7,147 nucleotides of DNA, taken from NCBI GenBank assembly GCA_012514865.1, contig JAAYZO010000883.1:1-7147 (forward strand), given 5' to 3'. Position numbers and translations under genes: made by a program. Origin of the DNA: Lentisphaerota bacterium. GTDB lineage: Bacteria > Verrucomicrobiota > Lentisphaeria > Oligosphaerales > JAFGRS01. Within the stretch, counting starts at the first letter, position 1. Each line of letters opens with the position of its first letter. Shown here in pieces: positions 1 through 4,533 of this stretch. The notes beneath the pieces are model-generated. The model worked only from the letters and a program-made list of their open reading frames with translations. It made no database searches and was not told the origin of the DNA.

Positions 1-741
1 GGCATGCGGGCGGTCGGAGAGCATATCGACGCGGATCTTCAGCAGGCCGCCGCCGCCCAGGCGGCAGAGCATGACGGTGCTCTCGTCATTCTCGTAGGTG
101 TTGCCGCGCGGGTCGCGGCAGTGGTGGCCGCTGCCGGCGCAGCACACCCGCGTGACGCGCTCGCCCGGGTGCCACTGCAGGAGCGGCCCGAGGCTGTGGG
201 TGCCGTAGGTCACCCCGGCGATGCCGGTCTGCCAGGTGCGCCGCCAGGTGGTCTTCTCGTTCAGGGCCTTGAGCTCGTGCAGGTACTCGCCCTCGCCGTA
301 GTAGGTCTGGCCAAAGACGCCGCGGCGGACCATCTCGCGGACGATGACATTCGGTCGCATGTAGGTGTAGTTCTCGGCCATCATGTAGACGCCGCGGCTG
401 GCCTTGCAGGCGGCCACCAGGTCGCGGCACTCGTCGATGGAGACGCCGGCGGTGACCTCGCAGAGGACGCTGATATCGCGGCGCAGGGCCTGCACCGCCA
501 TGGGCACGTGGAACTGCATCGGGGTGCCGATGATGACGGCATCGAGATCGCAGCCCTCGAGCATCGCCGCGTAGTCGGTGAACTGGCGCCGGGCGCCGAG
601 GCGCGCGGCGGCCAGGCCGAGGGCCTCGGCCTGGAGGTCGCAGACCGCCTCGATGGCGATGTCGCCCATGGCCTCACAGGCGGTACGAAAACTGGCGCCG
701 CGACCGCAGGCACCGACAATGCCCAGGCGGATCGTTCCCAT
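1..741 (-). CDS. Gfo/Idh/MocA family NAD(P)-dependent protein, EVTA-type variant (3' end outside the window)
   Basis: The first 247 residues are visible; the C-terminus runs off the left edge. An N-terminal Rossmann fold is clear: MGTIRLGIVGACGRG (residues 1-15) is the dinucleotide-binding loop, followed by EAVCDLQAE (31-39) and the strand AVIIGTPMQFHVPMAVQAL (68-86). The family's usual EKP motif after this strand is replaced by CEVTAG (94-99), so the catalytic Lys is Val96. ENYTYMRP (123-130) and TYGTHSLGPLL (178-188) start the C-terminal alpha/beta domain. His182 sits at the usual catalytic His, but the position four residues before it, normally Asp, is Thr178. Known members are sugar or inositol dehydrogenases; GH109 and related members are NAD-dependent glycosidases. 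I infer a cytoplasmic sugar-acting protein of unknown substrate and perhaps non-dehydrogenase chemistry. The start at 741 has AGGAG six bases upstream (748-752). It lies 84 bases after the isomerase stop, probably in the same transcript. Family call firm, function open. Confidence -1.
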   Translation of the reverse strand, partial: MGTIRLGIVGACGRGASFRTACEAMGDIAIEAVCDLQAEALGLAAARLGARRQFTDYAAMLEGCDLDAVIIGTPMQFHVPMAVQALRRDISVLCEVTAGVSIDECRDLVAACKASRGVYMMAENYTYMRPNVIVREMVRRGVFGQTYYGEGEYLHELKALNEKTTWRRTWQTGIAGVTYGTHSLGPLLQWHPGERVTRVCCAGSGHHCRDPRGNTYENDESTVMLCRLGGGGLLKIRVDMLSDRPHA

Positions 742-763
742 GGTCCTCTCCTTCCCATGCCCA

Positions 764-816
764 CCGGCGCGCCGGCGCGCGGCGGCAGACTGGCTGGAAT
801 GCTGGAATGCCCGAAT
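764..816. repeat. Short palindrome and 8-bp tandem repeats between isomerase and Gfo/Idh/MocA genes
   Basis: The 84-base gap between the two minus-strand genes holds a perfect 12-bp palindrome, CCGGCGCGCCGG (764-775). It is followed by three 8-mers in tandem: GCTGGAAT at 793-800 and 801-808, then GCCCGAAT at 809-816 with two changes. The repeats end nine bases from the isomerase stop codon. No T tract follows the palindrome on either strand, so this is not a standard terminator. The palindrome could simply reflect GC-rich composition. The tandem 8-mers look like slippage or a short intergenic repeat; no function can be assigned. Confidence -1.
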
Positions 817-825
817 GCGTGCCCT

Positions 826-2217
826 TCAGAGGATCACCAGGCCCAGCCCGGCGTTCTCGGCGAAGGCGGCGATGCCCTCGAGGCGATCGCCCAGGAGCAG
901 GGCGCTGTGATGCGTGCCGCCGTTGAGGCTGTAGTCCTCGAGGAACGTGCTCAGCTCGTACTCGGGCCGGATCCAGCCGCGCACCGACTGCCGCAGGGAT
1001 GGGTTGTCGCTGTCGCCGAGGATCTCGACGCGGGCCGCGATCAGGCCGAAGCTGCCGTCCGGCCCCGGCGCCAGATTCACCAACGTGCCCACGCCCGCCG
1101 CCGGAGCCCCGGTGACCACCGCGGGATTCTGCGCCGCGCTGAAGCTGTACGGCTTCTCCAGCAGCACGGCCTGGCCCCCGACGACGTCGGGGTTGATCTC
1201 GCCCATGTGCGAGAGGAAGACCGCGTTGCCGGCCCAGTCCGGGCAGAACAGCTCGGTGAAGGTAGTCTGGCCGAAGGCCCGCGCCAGGGTGCCGACCAGG
1301 CTGGCCGTGAGCACGTCGCCCTCGCCGGCGTAGCCCAGGCCGCGAGCCATGGCCTTGGAGGCCTCGAGGAAGGGCACCACCGCGGCCGGGCCGTCCGGGC
1401 GGTCGAAGGCCAGGAAGTTCATGCTGAAGGCGGCGTAATCGCCCGCCTCGAGCAGGGCCCGCAGGCCGAGGCCGGCGCGGACGGAGCGGCGGTGCACGTC
1501 GCTCGGGATATCGGCGGTGAAGCGCTCGCGGTCGCGGGCCATCTCGGCCTCGACCGCGGCCTCGTCCACGGCGGCGGCCGCCGCCGCGAGGTCGTCGAGG
1601 GTGCAGGTCTCCACCGTGATGCCGAAGGCGTCCTCGAGCTCCTCGGCGGTGACCGCGAAGTCGCCCATGCCGGCGAAGGCCTCGCCGAGGCGCAGGACGC
1701 GGGTGCCCTCCAGGCCGTGGGCGGCGGCGACACCGCGGGCGATCTCGACGGCGCGGTCCAGGATGTCCGAGCGCCGCAGGTGTCCGGCGATGACCTGGTA
1801 GGGCCTCCCGGCGCGGCGCAGCATGCAGGCGAGGTCCTGGACGCCGTGGATGCCGTGGTTGTACATGATGCGCGAGGCGTCGACGTCCTTGCCGAAGGCC
1901 TCATCCATGGTCGTGTCGAGCATCAGGATGGGCAGGGCTGTGTTGACGAGGGCCTCGACCGCCTCGAGCGACGGCGAGTAGGCCAGGTGGACGGTCACCA
2001 GCAGGTCGACCCCGGCGTCCTCCAGGCCGGCGACGGCGCGCTCGAACTCCGGGCGCACCCGGCAGGTCTCGCTGAGGACCGCCGACACGCCGCGCTGGCG
2101 GAAGCCGTCGACGATCGCCTCGAGGAAGGGGGTGAACTCGGCCCGGCGCTCGGGGCAGATCTCGTCGTAGAGCTTCAGATACAGCGGCAGGATCCCAACC
2201 TTAGGGGCGCAGGCCAT
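826..2217 (-). CDS. L-arabinose/L-fucose isomerase-like sugar isomerase (divergent AraA clade)
   Basis: A 463-residue cytoplasmic protein without signal peptide or membrane segment. It opens with MACAPKVGILPLYLKLYDE, typical of AraA/FucI-like proteins of this clade, and has a Rossmann-like N-terminal part (residues 1-160, including DLLVTVHLAYSPS at 71-83). The C-terminal half keeps the four metal/catalytic positions of E. coli AraA (Glu306, Glu333, His350, His450): Glu299 in AGEGD, Glu322 in FTELFC, His337 in SHMGE and His437 in GGTHHS. Their spacing (23, 15, 100) is close to AraA (27, 17, 100). The expected reaction is Mn-dependent aldose-ketose isomerisation. True AraA is about 500 residues and clearly different in overall sequence, so L-arabinose is not assured as the substrate. 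The frame stays open upstream, but the start at 2217 is chosen because AGGAGG (2225-2230) lies seven bases before it and the homologous region starts there. It sits 90 bases after the propeller gene. Fold confident, substrate unknown. Confidence -1.
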   Translation of the reverse strand: MACAPKVGILPLYLKLYDEICPERRAEFTPFLEAIVDGFRQRGVSAVLSETCRVRPEFERAVAGLEDAGVDLLVTVHLAYSPSLEAVEALVNTALPILMLDTTMDEAFGKDVDASRIMYNHGIHGVQDLACMLRRAGRPYQVIAGHLRRSDILDRAVEIARGVAAAHGLEGTRVLRLGEAFAGMGDFAVTAEELEDAFGITVETCTLDDLAAAAAAVDEAAVEAEMARDRERFTADIPSDVHRRSVRAGLGLRALLEAGDYAAFSMNFLAFDRPDGPAAVVPFLEASKAMARGLGYAGEGDVLTASLVGTLARAFGQTTFTELFCPDWAGNAVFLSHMGEINPDVVGGQAVLLEKPYSFSAAQNPAVVTGAPAAGVGTLVNLAPGPDGSFGLIAARVEILGDSDNPSLRQSVRGWIRPEYELSTFLEDYSLNGGTHHSALLLGDRLEGIAAFAENAGLGLVIL

Positions 2218-2224
2218 GCCTCGT

Positions 2225-2230
2225 CCTCCT
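2225..2230 (-). promoter_or_regulatory. Ribosome binding site deciding the isomerase start
   Basis: On the minus strand these bases read AGGAGG, a full Shine-Dalgarno core, seven bases upstream of the ATG at 2217. The same frame has an ATG 26 codons further upstream (2295), but that lies within 13 bases of the preceding gene's stop and the added residues look unlike the family. The site therefore supports the shorter 463-residue protein. Confidence -1.
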
Positions 2231-2307
2231 CGTTCAGCTATCGCTATCATCACAGAGATCCGGCCGCTTCCAGGCTGGGTCATCCACAGTGGCACGACGG
2301 GGCCAGG

Positions 2308-3525
2308 CTAGCGGCGGATGTCGTAGGCCATGAGCACATCGCCATGGCGCAGGTAGAGCCGACCGTTGGCCACGACGGGGTGAGCCCAGTGCGGTCCGGC
2401 GCCCTCGGTCACCTGGAAGGTCCCGCGGACCTCGGCGCCCTGGGCGCCCGGCTTGAGCAGGGTCACGGGGCCGCGTTCCGAGTAGGCGTAGATGAGGCCC
2501 TCGGCGATGGTCAGGGAGCCCTTGCCGGTGCGGCGCTCGGCCCAGCGAGCCTCGCCGCTCTGCGGGTCGAGGCAGACCAGACCGCGGTCGTTGGTGCCAT
2601 AGACGCTGCCCTCGTAGAGGATGACGCCACCGTGGTGGTTGTCCAGCGCCTTGCTGTGCCAGGGCGGCGTGATGGCGCTGCCGTCCTTGCTCAGATCGAG
2701 CCTCTCGGTGCCATGGCCGTAGCCGCTGGAAATGATGACGCTGCCATCCAGATAGAGCGGCGTGGTGGCGTGCACGGCATAGCGGTTCTTGTGGGCGTGC
2801 TGCCAGAGCAGTCGGCCGTTGTCGGCGTCGATGCCGACGGCGCCGAACTCGACCATGGTCAGCAGGAGCCGGCGCGGGCCGTGCTGGACCAGGAAGGGCG
2901 AGCAGTAGGCGCTCTTGCAGTCCAGGCCGCGGGTGCGCCAGAGGACCTTGCCCTGGTCCAGGCTGAGGGCCACCACCAGGGCCTCGGGGCCGCCCGGGGT
3001 GCAGAGGACGCGGTCGCCGTCGACCAGCACCGACTCGGAGATGTCCCAGGTCAACTGCCGGCCGCCGAAGTCGCGGAAGGTATCGACCTGCCAGCGCGGC
3101 TTGCCGGAGGCCTGGTCGAAGCAGGTCAGCACGCCGCTGCCGCTCATCACCAGGATGCTGCCGCCGCTCACGGTCGGGGTGCTGCGGCTGCCGGGGTGGC
3201 CGCCGGCCTTGACGGCGTCGCTGCCGTAGGAGGCCTTGCCCAGGATCCTGCCGTCGGCGCTGATGGCGACGAGGTGACCCTGGCCGTCGATGATGCCGGT
3301 GGTGTAGAGGCGGTCGCCCACCACGGCCACGGTCGAGAAGCCATGGCCGATGCCGGAGACCGACCAGAGCTTGCGCGGGCCGCCTTCGGGCCATTCGGTG
3401 AGCAGGCCCTTCTCGCTCGAGATGCCATCGCGACGCGGCCCTCGCCACTGCGGCCAGTCGTCAGCCGTGACGGCCAGGGTCACCAGGGCCATCCATACTG
3501 CCAGGGCTGCGGCGTGTGCTCTCAT
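2308..3525 (-). CDS. Exported PQQ-like beta-propeller repeat protein
   Basis: A 405-residue protein with a signal peptide: MRAHAAALAVWMALVTLAVTA, likely cleaved after about residue 21. The mature start holds DWPQWRGPRRDG (23-34), a hallmark of a PQQ-like propeller group abundant in planctomycetes and relatives. Repeated blade signatures of the type A-x-D-x-x-(S/T)G-x-x-x-W follow: LVAISADGRIL (85-95), TCFDQASGKPRW (134-145), VVALSLDQGKVLW (184-196), GIDADNGRLLW (231-241) and VCLDPQSGEARW (317-328). A final strand NGRLYLRHGDVLMAYD (387-402) probably closes the ring. At 405 residues it is a lone propeller, much shorter than quinoprotein dehydrogenases and without their extra domains. PQQ binding is therefore not implied; a binding or scaffold role outside the cytoplasm is more likely. 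The start at 3525 has GGAG a few bases upstream. The open frame continues upstream to 4242, but that part is antisense to the phosphoesterase gene and is rejected. It is the first gene of the minus-strand unit. Confidence -1.
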   Translation of the reverse strand: MRAHAAALAVWMALVTLAVTADDWPQWRGPRRDGISSEKGLLTEWPEGGPRKLWSVSGIGHGFSTVAVVGDRLYTTGIIDGQGHLVAISADGRILGKASYGSDAVKAGGHPGSRSTPTVSGGSILVMSGSGVLTCFDQASGKPRWQVDTFRDFGGRQLTWDISESVLVDGDRVLCTPGGPEALVVALSLDQGKVLWRTRGLDCKSAYCSPFLVQHGPRRLLLTMVEFGAVGIDADNGRLLWQHAHKNRYAVHATTPLYLDGSVIISSGYGHGTERLDLSKDGSAITPPWHSKALDNHHGGVILYEGSVYGTNDRGLVCLDPQSGEARWAERRTGKGSLTIAEGLIYAYSERGPVTLLKPGAQGAEVRGTFQVTEGAGPHWAHPVVANGRLYLRHGDVLMAYDIRR

Positions 3526-3561
3526 GTGTGTCTCCGGTTGACCTTGATGTTGTCGGCTCCG

Positions 3562-3590
3562 AGTGTAATTCTGAGAGGGCGCTCCGTCAA
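3562..3590 (-). promoter_or_regulatory. Sigma70-like promoter of the minus-strand unit
   Basis: Read on the minus strand, TTGACG (3590-3585) is followed by exactly 17 bases and TACACT (3567-3562). These match 5 of 6 and 4 of 6 bases of the -35 and -10 consensus. Transcription would start near 3555, leaving a leader of about 30 bases before the propeller ATG at 3525. The site is in the 132-base divergent spacer, in a less GC-rich patch, which strengthens the call. The opposite strand of the -10 area reads TGTAAT (3564-3569), but no properly spaced -35 exists for a plus-strand promoter (nearest spacings are 14 and 20 bases). Confidence -1.
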
Positions 3591-3657
3591 GCCCGCACGA
3601 GCCCGCCGGCACGGCGCCGCGCCGATGCGGAGCCCGCCTCTGGAAAGGCCGCTGACC

Positions 3658-4302
3658 ATGCAGATTCTCTTCGTGACTGACATCCACAGCCGCACCGCGG
3701 GCCTCGACGCCCTGCCGGCCGCCGACCTGGTCCTGGTCGGCGGCGATGTGACGCAGTTCGGCAGCACCGCCGACGTGCAGCGCGGCCTGGCCGCCCTGGC
3801 GGAGCGCTACCCGCGCCAGCTTGCTGTCCTGGGCAACTGCGACCCGCCGGCCGCCGAGGCGGCGCTGGAGGCGGCCGGGGTGGCCCTGCACCGCCGGGCG
3901 GTGCGCCTCGGCGATGTCGCTATCGCCGGCCTGAGCGGCTCGAACCGGACGCCCTTCCACACCCCCTACGAGTGGGACGACGCGGCCATGGCTGCCGACC
4001 TGGACCGGCTTGCCGTGCCGGCCGCCCCCGGCGGCCTCATGGTGGTCTCGCACGCCCCGCCGCTGGGCTCCGGCGCCGACCGCCTGCCGCAGGGCCGCCA
4101 CGCCGGCAGCGCCGCCGTGGCGGCGTGGGTCCGCCGGCTCCGCCCCACCATGGTCCTCTGCGGGCATATCCACGAGGCCCGAGGCCAGTTTGACGTCGAC
4201 GGCATCCCCGTGATCAACCCGGGAGCCCTGCGCCAGGGCCACTACGCCCTCATCACCCTCGGCGACGAGGCCCCGCGCGTCGAGATGGGCTGCCTCGACT
4301 GA
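3658..4302 (+). CDS. Calcineurin-like metallophosphoesterase
   Basis: A compact 214-residue soluble protein with all metal-site motifs of the calcineurin-like fold in order: DIH (Asp8, His10), GGDVT (Asp30), GNCD (Asn60), SHAPP (His132) and GHIHE (His170, His172). The tail INPGALRQGHYALI (186-199) is the usual end of small single-domain phosphoesterases related to the Icc/YfcE groups. It should bind two metal ions and hydrolyse a phosphomonoester or phosphodiester in the cytoplasm; the substrate cannot be read from sequence. The start at 3658 is preferred because the first strand (MQILFVTDIHS) begins directly there, with GGAAAGG nine bases before it (3642-3648). An upstream in-frame ATG near 3625 would add a Pro/Arg-rich tail unlike the family. 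It is divergent from the propeller gene and 231 bases ahead of the lyase gene, so a shared function with either is not shown. Confidence -1.
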   Translation: MQILFVTDIHSRTAGLDALPAADLVLVGGDVTQFGSTADVQRGLAALAERYPRQLAVLGNCDPPAAEAALEAAGVALHRRAVRLGDVAIAGLSGSNRTPFHTPYEWDDAAMAADLDRLAVPAAPGGLMVVSHAPPLGSGADRLPQGRHAGSAAVAAWVRRLRPTMVLCGHIHEARGQFDVDGIPVINPGALRQGHYALITLGDEAPRVEMGCLD

Positions 4303-4345
4303 CCGCGCGCGAACGCGGGAAGTGCGGTAGAAGGGCTTGAGAGGA

Positions 4346-4370
4346 GTCAGACAGGTCAGACAGGTCAGAC
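4346..4370. repeat. Three spaced GTCAGAC heptamers
   Basis: GTCAGAC occurs at 4346-4352, 4355-4361 and 4364-4370, each pair separated by AG, giving a perfect 9-bp period over 25 bases. Each heptamer is itself an inverted repeat (GTC-A-GAC). The array runs straight into a GC-rich inverted repeat that starts at its last base. It lies 44 bases after the phosphoesterase stop and 163 bases before the lyase start. No coding sense was found. It may be an interspersed intergenic element or a protein-binding array; only other copies in the genome would tell. Confidence -1.
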
Positions 4371-4426
4371 CGCCCCACCGGGGCCGGGCCGCCTTGGCGC
4401 GGCCTCCGGGGCGGCCTTCGCGGCCG
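4370..4426. other. GC-rich inverted repeats with alternative stem-loops upstream of the lyase gene
   Basis: CCGCCCC (4370-4376) is complementary to GGGGCGG (4408-4414), a 7-bp outer stem. Inside it GGCCGC (4387-4392) pairs with GCGGCC (4399-4404) around a 6-base loop. A further 5-bp hairpin, CGGCC (4412-4416) with GGCCG (4422-4426) around TTCGC, shares bases 4412-4414 with the outer stem, so the two folds exclude each other. No T tract follows, so it is not a canonical intrinsic terminator. It could act as a transcript 3' end, an mRNA leader structure or a mobile palindromic repeat. In so GC-rich a region chance pairing is also possible. Confidence -1.
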
Positions 4427-4533
4427 GGGTGTGCTCCGGCGATTCCGGGTGTATGGTCTGGCTCTCGCGTGAGCGCGCCGCGGGCATCGTCCGCGGTCGC
4501 GCGGTCCAGGATCGGCAGGGAGAACGGGTCTCT

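Noticed and set aside
4..3657. A very long plus-strand open frame continuing upstream of the phosphoesterase
   Set aside because: It is the exact in-register antisense of three genes with clear family motifs. Its translation is low-complexity Ala/Gly/Val/Asp-rich without domains, and it is open only because codons TTA, CTA and TCA are avoided on the other strand.
3526..4242. N-terminal extension of the propeller protein by 239 residues
   Set aside because: The region is antisense to the metallophosphoesterase gene. A signal peptide and ribosome binding site support the start at 3525, and a promoter lies downstream of the extension.
4303..4318. Stem CCGCG/CGCGG directly after the phosphoesterase stop as an intrinsic terminator
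   Set aside because: Only a 5-bp stem with a 6-base loop and no T tract follows; short GC palindromes are expected by chance here.
4429..4533. Longer N-terminus for the lyase starting at the ATG at 4429
   Set aside because: It would place 35 charged residues before the signal peptide; the ATG at 4534 gives a normal signal peptide and has a Shine-Dalgarno-like AGGGAG.
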